DNA of 64,000 nucleotides from the NCBI GenBank assembly GCA_002197995.1, contig NGZR01000005.1:3968001-4032000 (forward strand), read 5' to 3'. A program made the position numbers and the translations under genes. The notes under the pieces were generated by a model, which saw nothing but the letters and a program-made list of their open reading frames with translations, did no database searches and was not told where the DNA came from. This document shows, in pieces, positions 12,684 through 25,641 of the stretch. Position 1 is the stretch's first letter, and every line of letters begins with the position of its first letter. Source of the DNA: Gaeumannomyces sp. JS-464 (lineage: Eukaryota > Ascomycota > Sordariomycetes > Magnaporthales > Magnaporthaceae).

Positions 12684-12743
12684 GGATGGATGGATGGATG
12701 GATGGATGGATGGATGGATGGATGGATGGGTGGATGGGTGGAT
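12684..12743. repeat. (GGAT)n tetranucleotide repeat
   Basis: About 15 units of GGAT, the last few degenerating to GGGT. Non-coding context. Confidence 0.95.
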
Positions 12744-15700
12744 GAAATGGGGGTGGAATCATACATCCCTGTGTGCTGGCCACCGCTCGCGGAAGTCGCG
12801 AGAGACCTGACAGGTTGCGGGACTTAATGTAACTGCTCACAGGCCACCAATGGGGCGGGACCTCGAGGACGACGCGAGACGCACGGCGCACAGCGTGGGT
12901 GCTACCACAGGATGGCACCCTCCATTTTGGCGGTTAAAAATAGAGTCTCCTTCCGTCATGCCGGTGCGGTGTAACTTTGCGGCGTGTCCAGCTGGGCTGG
13001 ATGGCCCGTGAGCACCGGCAGGAGGAGAGAAGTTGGAAGGTGTCACAACGGCCAAGCGACCGCTGCCGTGCGTTGCCGCTGGCTTTTCTTCTTCTTTTTT
13101 TCTTTTCTTTCCTTCTTGGAGTCACCGTGAGCACGAGTGAACCACCAGAACTTGAGATGCCATCCCCGTCGTCCATCCGCGGGGATACGGGTCCACCACC
13201 ACCGACAAGCTCAGAACTCAACCAGCCCCTTTTTGTCTGCAGCCAGTTCGTGAGGCATTGACCGCCACGACGCCGTCCCACCTCGGACGTTCCTTTTGGT
13301 CCTTTCTGGCTTGCTCCGCCTTGCTCTTCACCCCCGTTTTCCGCATGCTGTTCCACATCAGAAGGGAGAGAATATGGGTGTATCTATACGTGGTGGTGAC
13401 CCTAGGATCCCCAAATGCCAAAAGAAAACGCCCATGTGATCTGTCACTGGGCAGATGTTTTGACAAAAGAACGCAGCGAGCAAAGGGGAAAGGCAGGCGA
13501 CAGAGACATTACCCAACCACCCACCTCCCTAAGCTTGCCTGGCCGACCCGCCCGCCGCAACCACGGGCGAGTCATTCGCAGATGCAATCATCTCTCCGTC
13601 TCCGTCCCCCCTCCCAGCACCCCCGCTGTCCTCGGCGGAACATGTGAAGGATCAGTGATGGTCGACCGGCCGTCTATCCAAGGAGGGCAAGACATGGCAG
13701 AAGGCGGCCTGTTTGCCGGCTGCGGCGAAAAAGTATAGTGCGTGGGTGGCTGCTTTTTGTTGTTCTCCTCGTTGCTGCCCCGCTCCTTTGCCGCGCCCGG
13801 ATGCAAGCATCTGCTCACCGTCCGCTCGCTGGCAGTTGCTGGCTTCTAGACCCTCTTAGACGGTCCTCGCCAGGCTTGCACGCGGTCGGGAGAAGGGGAC
13901 CAAAACGAGCCCTGCCCCAAAGGAGCTTAAAACACGAACGGCGATGCCGCCACTCTGGGCGAGGCTCTCGATGCAAGCGGACGGATCCAGGGACGCCCCT
14001 CGGTGTTTGTCGAAGCTCAACTGAGCTGACTGGGGCTCGCGGGCGACTTGCCGGGGCCCTTGCGAGCTGGCATGCGTCGGGGGCGAACGCGAATCAAAGG
14101 AAACGGTAAGCGAACTGACTCCACTTCCCTAAGCAACTCCTAATGGAGGCCATGCGGGTGGGGGCCTAAACTGGGCATCTCCTTGGTCCCAGCCGCCGTC
14201 ATCGGGTCCCGTCCCAATGAACGGGCACTTTGCGGGCGCACAGAATACTCCACCCCTCATTGACGGTAGTTGATCTCGTTCGATTTTTATTTTATTTTCC
14301 TTGAGGTGCCACAGAGGGCTGGTAGGCTTGTGGAGGGACCAGGCTTATACGATTATCGCAATTGTATCCAGGGCAAACATTAGTTGCCAGCGGCTTTTGG
14401 TAGGCAGGAAATTATGGGCCATTCGACACCCCTGCGATCGCTGAGGTGCTCTGCAAGCTCCGGAAATCTCGGAAACGGCACTTTAGCGCAGCGCATCAGC
14501 TCTGGAGGCGGCGCACCAGGAGCGCCAGCTCCTTGTTGAAGCCGGGGACGGACCAGATCAGCAGTCAGGTGCGCGCAACCACGTGCTGCCGATGATTGGG
14601 ATTGGTGGTCTGCGAATAACGAGCGGCGTCGGGGAGTATCTACCATGGTGTGCGAAGCATCATTGAGATTTGCACGGCGGGATGTGGATGTGGTCCATAC
14701 CGTCGGGTTGAAGGTAGGTGCCCTAATCTAAGAACAAGCTGTCGTCTGGGCGTGCCTGGCGTCCATGCTAGCCCTGGTGTACCCAGGCGGCCAGTTGCAG
14801 CGGCCACGGCTGCAAGCGGCAAAAAGATGGGATGAGACGGGGCAAACGGTGGACCAGCATAATTGTTCTGCTCGTTTCTCCCATGAACTTCCATCCAGCG
14901 TTAACGTGTTTAGTTAGTGTCGTTCAGCCGCGTTAAATATAGACCAAAGTTCTAAGAAAAGAAAGAAACGGCGATGAACGATGTGATATAAGATGCCAGA
15001 AGCCTATGAGAGCCGCTCATGAAGCAAACACTGAATTCTCAAAGGCGACTGGGCTGGGGATCGATTCACTGAGTTCACCATTCACCCAAATAAGATGGGG
15101 GAACAGAGAGAGCACGACTTGCAGGGGCCAGGGTCGGGAGAAAGGGCCAATGACGACGGTGCGGGGACCTCAATCGGGAACCAGAGCCAAAGGTCACAGC
15201 CATGGATCCACAAAACAGCCTCTCTTGGGATCCGCTAACCGGCCACGCCCCTTGTCCTCTTGGCTTTGTCAGGTCTTTGCAAACAGCCCCCAGGGTGATC
15301 AGTCACTCTGCCAATGCTGCGGAGAGGATTGGCCTGACACTTGGGAGCCTGGTTGGCCTTGGCAGGCAGAGCACACCACATCCAACCCACCCCACCCGCG
15401 GCTGGCCGCCGCGAGGGCACGGCGGCGCCAAACAGGGCAGGAAGATCCCATCCGGCAGTCCGTTTCTCTCTCTTCCCATTCGTGGCTTTGGAAAGGGGTG
15501 TCACCCAGCGGCGATTTCTTTTCTTTGCGGCGTGAATCCCATCCGGACGATCTGGACTGGGCTTGGCGAACTGGTGAGGGGTGGCGTGGGTTCTGACTGG
15601 ATCCAGACCGTCGGGAGAGGCCGGAGCCTTGCTTGCACCCTCTTTTCTCGGTTCGTTTTTTTCCCCTCTCTTTTTTTTTCTTCTTTTTTTTTTTTTTCCC

Positions 15701-18700
15701 CCTCTCCCTCTTCTCACTTCTAGCCTGAAGCTAAGGCTTCGTCTTACATGGTGGACTGCCTGGTGCGACAATGAACGCGACCTGGTGTCCGGAAAGCTAG
15801 GTCAGCTTTGGGCTTCCTCCCATCTCAGCGAAACGATTACCTTAAAACCCTTGCTAGCACGGAGCAAGCCCTGATCCAGGTTCTTTTGCCCCACGCCGCA
15901 CGAATGGACATGCAGTTTATGTAGATACCGACGCATGTAGCAGGATTTACGACGATCTCAGTAGAGGGCGGCTGCCCGCCTGTGTTGTCCTGTGTTACTC
16001 TGCCCGCACATCGCACAATCCGATTGCTGTGACTAGATTCGTACCGCATTGGTAGGTATTGGGGTGCTTGGGCATGTACCCGGAAATGTACCCAACATGA
16101 ACTGCCACAGATATGTGACGACAGAATGCGCGATGGCCGTTCGAGGAAGGGGACTCGTGGCGCCTGGCGAACGGATGCTTTTGCTGTTAGTCAGGCACAG
16201 ATTTCTGCTGTTAGACTAGGGTGGCGATTAGCAGACGCGGTGGCGCACAAGCTCGATTTCCGTTGGTCTGCGAGCTGTTGACAAAAACAGAGGATGAAGC
16301 GAGTCATTTGTGCTGCCCCTCAAGCCCCGATGTTGGACGGGCTGGAAATTTTAAATGCTTTTTTATTATTATTTATTATTTTATTATTTTATTTTATTTA
16401 TTATCTTATGGACCGACTATGAACCCCAAGACCGGCCCTTGCGCGCTCACCTCCGCCGTTTGATCCGAGGCCGGCGTGACGCTGAGGCGGAAGCGGGAAG
16501 TGAAGCGAACAGGCGGAACCAAAAGCAAGAAACAACAACTGCAGCAAGACGACGCGGGCCAGCAGCCGAGGTTTTGGTGTGGGTCGTCTTAACTCGCTTT
16601 TTGCGGCCGCAAGCTGCACGGGCAGGGGCTGACGGCTGAGAACGGAAGCAATGACACTCGCCACGGCTAGAGTCTGTGACGACAGCGGCGCGGCGATGGG
16701 AGCAGCAGCGCGCGGCAGACCAGGCAGGCCAAGCACCTGAAGGCTGGAGGATCGAATGCGACAATGTTGGGCGCTTCCCCATAATATTGGCAAGGCCATC
16801 GGGCCATTCACCGTGGGTGCTTCGCTCCAAAGGATCACTGCGGCGGCCTTACTGTGACGCTTCTTGCAGTTCTGGATCAAATCAATCACCGTCGGCTAGG
16901 GACGCGCCTGATAGGGCACCTCACCGACCCCGCCGGGCTTGCAGCCGCTCCGCGACCAACCCGCCGGAATTGACGCTTGCGTGTTTTCCTTTTTGCTGTT
17001 GGTAGTTTTGTTTTGTTGTCCTTGACCGCCCTGGCCTGCCTCATTTCGATTCGCGCTCCCTGCATTGACTCGTCACGCGATGCTTGCAACGGGCAGGCGC
17101 AGCGCGACGCAGTGCAGTGCGTCCCTTCCCCGTCGCTTTCTTGCATTGCCTTCTTTTGTTTTTCCACCCCTTGTCGGCTTGTGTCTTGGTTGTTCTTTCC
17201 CGTTGACTCGCCCCGACCGACCTGTCCCGCACACTCATTTTGCTCCCTCTTTTTTTGTCTCCCCTTCTGTCCTGTGGTCCCCACTCGTCCTATCCCTGCT
17301 CCTTTGGCCTCTGCTCCCGCGCTTTAGACCAATTCCGGCATCGCGCCCCTCCACCCCTGAGTCCATCCTCCTCCTTTCCAGCTGCCAACCCAACCCAGGC
17401 CCGGCCCACACCGTCCGGCACCCTGTCGTTCTTGCCAGTCCTGCTTGCGATTCATCCCATCCTCCCCGGGATGCAGGTGGCAGGCGTCCACTGTCCCTCT
17501 GTCCTGGTGCTGCTACCTGGAGATGCTGCTGGCGCCGCCGCTGTGCACGCTGCCACGAGTGCCTCCTTTGGCCCTGAGTGAGGCACACACAGGCAGCAAC
17601 AGTGTGCTACGCAGACGGACGGCACCCGTGGACGTGCACAAGACGCACGCCGCGCTGACCTGAGGAGGGGCCGGGCAGGGCCAAGATGCGATGCTCAGGG
17701 TTGCATGCACTCGAAGAACTGGCATCACACCACCCTGCCGGCCTTTTTGCGTGTGGCCCCATCCATCCCCCATCTGTGGTCAATCACGCCATGGTCCCCC
17801 GCCGCACGGCACACCACACCACAGCATGGACGAGGCCTGTGCCACGTGCAGGGTGCAGCGCAGTTGCTGTGCCCTCCCGCTGTCGACCCAGGCCATGGCG
17901 CTTTGGACCCACGCCCCGACCCCCTGTCGAAAGCTGGCTGTCTCTCTTCCCCCCTCTCCCTGCTGGTGCCGGCCTCACCCTCTGCTGCCTGGTCGCCAGA
18001 ACCTCTGGGTCCACCAGAGCCACCGCAGGCTGCGCAATGGCTACGAGGTACCTCGATACCTGTGCGATACGGGCCTGCTGCGTCTCCACACCCCTCCCAG
18101 GGCTTGCCCTGCTTCCTCGCTGCTGGCCGCTCCTCTTCGTCGTCCCCCCATCCCAACCGCACGCGCACACGCACTCACACCCCCCTCCCCCAGCCCAGCC
18201 CAGCCCAGCCCAAAGTGAGCCGAGCGAGGGCTGTGAGATGAGCGTGGGAGATGGCGGGCGGCGACACACTGTGAGCGACAGTGAGAAACCTCTGCTCTGC
18301 CTCTTCTACAACACCACCCCCTCCCTTCCTCTTCCTTGTTCTCCTCGTGCCTGGATCTGTCCGACTCTGGTCCCTGCCGCCCTCTTGTATCTTGTTTTGC
18401 TTTCGTTGAAACCGCCTCGGGGACCTGGCTTCGACTCACCAACAAGAACCGGACGCGCATTGGGCGGGAGAGACTTCGCTAGCGGTTCTGTTTCACATCC
18501 CCTCGTGTCCATCACCGCCAGCCCTTGCTTGGCCTGGGCTGTCGGTTCTGATCAGAAAGAACACGCCCCTGCGTCCCCCACGGCGCCCTCGCCTATCTGT
18601 GCGGCCGTCTTAAACGCCTCAGGTCCCGCCTCGACCTGCTCTCCGCCGCTCACATTAGGTCGCTTTCAAGTTTGGAAGCCCTCGCTGTCTCTACCAAACA

Positions 18701-18910
18701 CACTCGTTCTTGAAAGCTGTCGTTCCTTTACATCACCGCTTGCAGGCACCCCTCCACAGTCGCTCCTTGACAACTACGCTCCGAGGGGGCGATAGCGGAT
18801 AAACTGTCTGGAGAGAGGAACCCAGACACTTCGCCGTCGCCCGGCGCCTCCGATATCTGACTCTCCCCGACTCTGGACGCGCTGGCTGGGAATCGGACGT
18901 TAGACAGAGG

Positions 18911-21465
18911 ATGGACTACGCAAACATGTTCCGTAACCGTGGCCACCAGCCCGGCTATATCATGCCTCAGTATGGCGCCGCGGCCCAGACAGTCCAGCAG
19001 CAGCATGGACAGCAAAGGTATCAGCTACACCAACACCACCAGCAACAGCAGCCACAGCATCCGTATCAGCTCCAGCTCCAGCTGCAACACCAACAGCATC
19101 CCCAGGCTCAGCACCGGCAATTCGCAGCGCAGCGACCGCTGACTCAGGGCTCTCTTTCCCTTACACGAACGAACAGCTGCTCGTGCTCGCCCAGATGCAG
19201 CAGCAGAGGACCATGCTGAACCAGGCCCAGGCCGCTGCCAACGTATCACCACAAACGAAACAGGAGCAGCCCAAGCCTAGACTATCCAAGGACGAGGTGG
19301 AGCTTTTGGAGAAAGAGTTCCAGAAGAACCAGAAGCCCAGTAGTGGTCGCAAGCGGGAGATCGCAGACGTCCTCAAGGTTGACCAACCAAGGATCAATGT
19401 AAGTCCTCTTGGATTTTTTTCTTTTCTTTTTTCTTTTGTCTTCACTCGCATTTACCCTATTCCATGACTCCGCCGTCCCCGAGGATGGTTACATGGCAGC
19501 CGTGCCTCTCGCCATTTCCGGGAACGAGAAGGCTTCTGTGTTCGCCCGGTGGTGTGCCTGTGGGGTGATGTGTGCGGCACCGCGTCATGGCCTCTGTTCG
19601 CTGACCATCCCGGTCCAGAACTGGTTCCAAAATCGGAGAGCAAAGGAGAAGGGGATCAAGAAGACCCAGGAGTTTGCGGCTCGCCAGGCTGCAGAGCAGC
19701 CCGATATGTCTGAAACGGGCTCGACCAGGTCACCAGATACCGACGCCGAAGGCGTGGGTAGTGAATACTTTGGCCTCGAGACCCAGCAACAGCACAGCGG
19801 CAGGCCATCATCGGCTCCCTTCCCAGAGCCTCGCCAGGAGGCGGAGCAGGCGGAGGAAACATCTGCCGTTGACGAGTTCCCTTACGCGTCCCCTGTCGGA
19901 CAGTCGTTGCGACCGAGCATCGAACAAAGCGATTCTTGTGGAAACGGCGTGAAGGGAGAATACCCATCGCCCGACTCGCTGCCTTTCCAAATCTCCGAAA
20001 CCGCCGCCGATTCGCACTTCACGCCACACGCTTCGGTCTTCGCCCCAGGACTCGAGGGCCAGGGCGACTATCAGGACGAGTTTTCTGGACAGAGCGGGGA
20101 CATGCTGCCTCAATCGACGATGCAAGACAATTTCTCAATGTCCAGCTTCATGTCACCGCAGACCCAGGACCAGCTGCCTTTTAGCCACCACCAGTTTACC
20201 TCCACAGGCCCCGACTCGATCCTGGCACCAACACCCTCGTTCCCGTCACAGCTGCTCGGGCGACTGGAGCTTCATGAGATTAAAGAGGAGGAAGAGCAAC
20301 AGTCTCAGTCTGCCTTGGATTTGGACACCGAACAAGACCCATCGACCGCCCGCCAAGGCGCCTCGGATAACAGCCTGTCGTTGCTCGCCGAGCACGCTCA
20401 GCAGCAGAATTCGTCCCCGAACTCGGCACTAATGTCGCCACCGACGCCGGACGACTTGCGCTTCAAGTCTCCTCCTCCCCCGTCCAACATCGCCTCGAGG
20501 CGAAACAAAGGCGTGCCGGCGCAGCTCAACGCAACGGCGCTCAGGGCGTACTCGTACGGACCTAAGACGGGCTTGGACCTTTCCAAGCGGTCTGACGCCG
20601 TCAGCCCTGGTATTAGGCGCATCGCGTCTGCCACGGGGCCCACCATGCCGGGAAGGATCCAGAAATCACTGTCTTGCGCCAGCATTGGTGGCTCCTCAGG
20701 CGCTCCTCGGTCGCCACTGACCCGGGAGCGCACCAAGGACGCGCTCATGCGATCGCTCCAGAGTACCGTGGCGGCGACCCGCTCGCCAGTACTGGGAGGC
20801 TCCATCGCCGGCAATGCCATGTCACCAATGACCCCTCGGGCGACTACTTTGGCGCCGGCGGAGTGTCGGCAGCGGCCTCTGCTCAGGGGACGAGGGAGGC
20901 GACGGTGGCGTCAAGCGCGTCCGACGAAGAGCAAAGCTACGGACTTAGCGCTGCTCCCTCAGTCGTGGCTGGCGGCTTCTTCACTGGCACGCTCAAGACA
21001 CCACCCGGCACGCCGGGCCTGAACGGAGTAGGCGCTGCCGGATTCTCGGAGCACCAGATAGCACCGGGGCAGATCAACACTTTCGAGGCGGCGTGGAACT
21101 TCAACCCGCAAGACGAGCCCCTGGTGACGCCCGGCTTGGGAAGCTTTGGGTCCGAGGAGTTTGCTATGGCGTCATCGGCGCCCGGCTATATTGGCAGCAG
21201 CCAGCCACCGACGCCGTCGTTCCCACACAGCATCGGTCCCGCCTCTTTTGGCGGCTACCCCTGGTCGGCCACTGGGCCCTCGGTGGTGCCGTACAGCGGC
21301 GGCGCCGGCATGGTGCACGGAGGCAGCGGCATTGCCGAGTATACGTTCCCCGATTCGTTTGTGCCCGACTCCTCGGCCAGGTCCTCGCCCGGCCTCCCAC
21401 CAAAGTCCAGCAAGCAGTTCCAGTTCACACAGAACGTGACTCCGCAGGACTTCAGCGAGAAATGA
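18911..21465 (+). CDS. Homeobox transcription factor (two frameshifts)
   Basis: Two exons, 18911-19398 and 19619-21465; about 778 aa if two single-base losses are allowed for. The N-terminus (MDYANMFRNRGHQPGYIMPQYG) is followed by a Gln/His-rich stretch. The homeodomain runs from KPRLSKDEVELLEKEFQKN to NNWFQNRRAKEKG; the intron falls exactly before NWFQNRR in recognition helix 3. The C-terminal two thirds are Ser/Pro-rich and disordered, typical of fungal developmental homeobox regulators. One frame break lies around 19125-19140 (before the SFPYTNEQLLVLAQMQ segment), another around 20838-20843 (before SGDYFGAGGV). Each equals loss of one base; codon use and protein character continue on both sides, so the gene is probably intact in vivo. 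The specific orthologue was not assigned. Confidence 0.88.
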
Positions 21466-22387
21466 AGACCGGGCAAGTCCCGATCCCACCTTGCTCCTGG
21501 CTACATATCCCATCCAATGAATGCTACGGCTCTCGGACAACATGGGCGCAGCCCTGTCCGAAAGCACTGTAATAACACGAATGCATCCTTTTTTTTTTTT
21601 ATCTTTTTTTTTTTTTTTTTTTCACCTGGTTCAGGGGTGTTATTTCCTGCATCTTAATTTCCTTACTCGTATACCGTATACCTTATACTTCATTCTTTCT
21701 TCACGAGGCTGGACACGCAATCACCGTCTTAGCTTCTACCCGCGCTCTCATTGGGAACCACACAGGGAATGATTTTGTTTTCTATACTTGTAATGTAATG
21801 AGAAGAAGGGTGAAACGAAATACCGGGGAGACGGCTCAGGTGGTATGGGAATCTTCTATGACTCTCTGGGTGTTTGGAAACCAAGCAGGTAACGTATGGT
21901 TGATTTGGTCTGGGGGCGGGAAAATACAGGTGAATTGGGGGCGGATTCGGAGTGTGCTTGGGGAGGAGGGAGTTCACAACGATTCGGGCCAAGAGAATCG
22001 ATGTTTTGTGCGTATACCCTGTTGAGAAGATGGCGGCGATGAAGTCGAAAGCGAGGCCGCTGTTCTGTATGATAGTATAGTATTGGGACGAGTCTTGAGC
22101 CCGGCATCCAGGGATGGGTCGATGGAGGGGTGGACGGATGGATATCATTGCCGCAAACAACACGACAAAAGCACACAACCGCGCCATTCTGGGACCGGTC
22201 TACTTTATTTTTCTCAATCTTTTTGATTTTTATCTGATTTTTTTAACTTTTTTATTCTTGTTTGGCACTGACTTGTGCGCCGAGAGAGCCGGGCCTAAAA
22301 TATGGTGGACGGAAGATGCCTATCCTGTAACCTAGGTGGCCTACACCTATCTGGCTGAAGAAGAAGCTGCAAAAAGGGAATAGGGGC
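21466..22387. other. Convergent intergenic spacer, no gene seen
   Basis: Space between the 3' ends of the homeobox gene (plus) and ADE16/17 (minus). It holds T-runs near 21590-21625 and an AT-richer stretch near 22200-22260; probably 3' UTRs. Confidence 0.5.
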
Positions 22388-24370
22388 TTAGTGGTGGAAG
22401 AGGCGGATGCTCTGCTCCACGAAAGTGATTCCCAGCTTTTCGGCCGTCTCGAACACGATCTGGTCGTTCTGGCTTCCAGAAGGCGCAGCCATATACTTGA
22501 CACCTGAACGGGCAGCCCTGAAGACGTTGTCGGGAAAGGGGAACTGGTGGGTGGTGGTGGAACAGTCAGTCAGTAAGTACCAAGTACAAGGACGTCGCGT
22601 CACAGACAGGGCCGAGCGAGGGAGGACTTACGAAGGCATCGCTCGAGATGGCGACGTTGGTCAGCTTTCCGAGCCACTCTTCCCTCTCGGCCTCGGTAAA
22701 CGCGGCGGGGACCTCGTCAAACAAGGCTCGAAGGCGTCCTTCTCGGCGCCCGCCTTGGGCAGCTGGCCACTGACCAGCAGGTCGATGGCGTTGCTCTTTT
22801 CGGGCCTCTTGGCGCCCTGCTTCCACTTGGCGCTCAGGACGCGGGGGTGGAAGCGCAGCCACCAGTTGTCGGCCTTGTCGCCGGCGAGGCGGGTGCAGTG
22901 GATGCGCGACTGCTGGCCGGCGCCCAGGCCGACGACCTGGCCGTTGGCGGCGTAGCAGACCGAGTTGCTCTGGGTGTACTTGAGCGCGATGGTGGCCACC
23001 GTCAGGTCGCGCAGCGCGCTCTCGGGCAGCGGGGCCGAGTCCTTGGGCGTGATGATGGAGCCGAACGACTTGGGCGAGACCTTGGCGTCGTTGCGGTGCT
23101 GCGACAGGTTGATGCCGTACACGGTCCGCTGCTCCCGCGTCGCGGGCTCGTACTCGGGGTCCATCTCGAGCACGAGGTAGCGGCCGCCCTTCTTCTTCTT
23201 GAGGATGGCCAGGGCGGCGGCCTCGTAGCCGGGCGCGATGATGCCGTCCGAGACCTCCTTGGAGATGATTTTGGCCGTGGGCTCGTCGACGACGTCGCTC
23301 AGGGCGATCATGTCGCCAAAGGAGCTCATGCGGTCGGCGCCGCGGGCGCGGGCGTAGGCCTGGGCCAGCCCCGACGAGTCGATGCCCTCGACACCCTCGA
23401 CCATGTAGACCTTCTTCTCGTCGTCGCTGAGCGGGGTGCCGATGGCGGCGCCGGCGGCGAGACATGCTTGAAACTGGCGGCGGCGGGCTTGCCGAGCGCC
23501 TCCTTGAGCTCCTTGACCAGCGGCCAGGCGTTCAGGGCGTCGAGGAGGTTGATGTAGCCTGGGGAGCCGCAGAGGACCTTGAAGGGCAGGTTGCCGTCCT
23601 TGCTGTAGGCCGAGGCGGGCTTCTGGTGGGGGTTGGCGCCGTAGCGCAGCGAGAGGTGCTGCAGGCCGTCCGAGGCGTACTGGCGACGGAAGAAGTCGGA
23701 GATGGCGGCATCGTAGTCGGCAGTGTGCTCAAAGGCCTTGAGGGCGTAGAGCTTGCGGCTGGACTCCTTGATCTCGCCGGCGTCGAGCTCCTTGAGGAAC
23801 TCGGCGTAGTCGTTGGGGTCGCTGAGGATGGTGACGCGCGAGTGGTTCTTGGCGGCGGCGCGGATGAGGGTGACGCCGCCGATGTCAATCTCCTCGACGG
23901 CCTCGGGCACCGTCACGTTGATCTTGGCGACAGTGTCCTTGAAGGGGTACAGGTTGCAGACGACATAGTCGACCTTGTCGATGCTCTGCTCGGCAAGATC
24001 CTTCTCGTCCGACGCCAGGTTGCGCGCCAGGATGCCGGCGTGGACGGCCGGGTGCAGCGTCTTGACGCGGCCGGCGAGCATCTCGGGGGCCTTGGTGATG
24101 GCCGAGATATCCCTGCGCGCAGAGAGAAGCCGGTGCGCGTTAGCAGGCGAGCAAGCCACCATGCCCTGCTAGTCATTGCCATCCAGCAGCTCCTCGCTCC
24201 GTCCATCCCTCTTTGACTTACTCGACCGCGAACCCAGACTCCCGAATCATCTTGGCGGTGCCGCCAGACGCAAGGATGCGGACGTCATTCTTGACGAGGC
24301 CCTTGGCCAGGTCCAGCAGGCCCGTCTTGTCGAAGACCGACACAATGGCAATGCGCTGTGTTGCCCCCAT
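22388..24370 (-). CDS. ADE17: Bifunctional AICAR transformylase / IMP cyclohydrolase (two frameshifts)
   Basis: Catalyses the last two steps of de novo IMP synthesis. Minus-strand exons 24222-24370, 22632-24112 and 22388-22543; 595 aa once two single-base losses are allowed for. The N-terminal MGS-like IMPCH domain begins [20 protein letters not shown] and contains [15 protein letters not shown]; the transformylase domain contains [14 protein letters not shown], the catalytic SFKHVSP Lys-His pair, and the C-terminal [15 protein letters not shown] segment ending in FHH. Frame breaks: about 23450-23458 (right after KHVSP) and about 22726-22730 (in DAFEALFDEVP). Length matches yeast Ade16/Ade17. 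Both breaks sit in highly conserved sequence, so they look like sequence errors. Fungi usually have one such gene, so ADE16 and ADE17 are equivalent names here. Confidence 0.93.
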
Positions 24371-25128
24371 CTTTGGTTCCTGGTTGCAGATATGCCCGGG
24401 TGTGCTTGGTCCAGTAAAACTGTCTGTCTCAGTCAAGAGGCAGAAGAGGAGGATGGGGAGAGCACAAGCACAAGGAGGGGCGCGGGGGTCGCCGAAAATC
24501 TGAAGCTTTTTTTTTTTTTAACCCTTCATCCATTCATTGTCTTTCCCCCTCCCCTGACGTAATCAGAGGTACCTCCGGCCGCGGAGCGCTTAGCCCACTA
24601 AGAACGGGATACCCTGATTTGATTCGAGGGCGTATTCTGGTATATTTGTGTCTATATTTATTATTCTCATCCAGATTTCCCTTCGTTTTGTCCCCCACCA
24701 AAGGCTGCTTGAGAACTTTCGCTGTCACAAGCTTAGGTAGAGGTAGCAAGAAATCCTGCCCCACCATTATTGGCCCCTGCAACGAGGGTATCGGGAGGGT
24801 TGGCAGATGGGCCTTTTTCTACTTCTGCTTCGTCGACTGGGCTCTATATTATAGCACGTACAATTAAAACTCCTATCTCTAACAATTAAACGGATCAAAG
24901 CGGCGCCGACGGCGCATGAAAACAACAAGACAACCGTGAAAGGACGGATATCCAAAAGCAGAGAGAAAAAAACGACTTGATAAAATCGTAACCTCCCTCG
25001 TCCACGCCTCAACTGCATCCCGACGAGAGATTTTTTTTTTAAAATAAAAAAATAAAAATAAAAAGTCGCCACCACCGCTGTGGTCGTCATCATGTCGAAA
25101 AACTCATAGCTACCCGTGTCTGATGCGT
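24371..25128. other. Intergenic, no gene seen
   Basis: Between PEX4 and ADE16/17, both minus. It contains A/T runs around 24508-24520 and 25030-25065 and no convincing coding frame; likely the ADE promoter plus PEX4 3' end. Confidence 0.5.
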
Positions 25129-25641
25129 TCACTCTCCGTCGTACCTGCCGCCTCCGTCGCGGATCCAGAACTCGACGAGGCGGGCGGCACCCATGGCGTC
25201 GCCGGCGCGGACGAGGGCGGCGACGTCGACGTTGAGGGGCGAGTCGGGCTCCGGGCTGGCGAGCAGCAGGCGGACGGCGCGGACGGTCTCGAGGACGCTG
25301 TAGGCCGGGGTCCAGGCCTCCTTGAGCAGGTCGAGGCAGACCTCGCCGTCGGCCAGGGCGACGTTGGCGTGCACGATGGGGGTGACGAAGCGTACGGCCG
25401 GGGGGTGCAGCGGGTACGTGGCAGGGATGGTGATTTCGAGCAGCCAGCGGCCGGAGTCGTAGCCGCCGCCGATGCCCCGGCCGTTGATGACGGCCTCCCA
25501 CCGCAGCAGCTCGCCCTCGCACGCCGGGCCCAGCCGCTCCACGCCCTCCTCGGTGCTGGACTCGGCGTGCCAGGCCTCGAGCTCCTTGAGCAGCCGGCGC
25601 GTCGCCGACCGGGCCGAGGATGAGGCCGAGGCGGACGACAT
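25129..25641 (-). CDS. PEX4: Peroxisomal ubiquitin-conjugating enzyme E2 (Pex4 type)
   Basis: Intronless as read, 170 aa. Pex4 is the E2 on the cytosolic face of peroxisomes (anchored by Pex22) that monoubiquitinates the import receptor Pex5 so it can be recycled. The UBC fold is clear: the N-terminal helix ATRRLLKELEAWH, RWLLEITIPATYPLHPPAVRF, then HANVALADGEVCLDLLKEAW with active-site Cys102. The usual HPN tripeptide reads His-Ala-Asn. The ATG at 25641 follows a (GT)n tract in the leader. The C-terminus FWIRDGGGRYDGE is family-like. Assignment to Pex4 rather than another E2 rests on the CLDLLKEAWTPAYSV context. Confidence 0.87.
   Translation of the reverse strand: MSSASASSSARSATRRLLKELEAWHAESSTEEGVERLGPACEGELLRWEAVINGRGIGGGYDSGRWLLEITIPATYPLHPPAVRFVTPIVHANVALADGEVCLDLLKEAWTPAYSVLETVRAVRLLLASPEPDSPLNVDVAALVRAGDAMGAARLVEFWIRDGGGRYDGE

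Larger units (their letters stand above)
6545..18910. other. Long gene-poor region upstream of homeobox gene
   Basis: About 12.4 kb with no open frame that resembles a conserved protein on either strand. It holds the microsatellites, homopolymer runs and inverted repeat listed separately. From about 17,100 to 18,900 the plus strand is strongly C/T-rich, which leaves all plus frames open without meaningful protein, as expected of a long promoter/5' leader of the downstream homeobox gene. No tRNA or rRNA was recognised. Confidence 0.6.

Noticed and set aside
12457..12918. Minus-strand open frame reading (HPSI)n
   Set aside because: Generated by the GGAT microsatellite.
17686..18795. 369-codon open frame on the plus strand
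   Set aside because: All plus frames are open here because the strand is C/T-rich; the product is low-complexity and frame-independent. Treated as leader/promoter.
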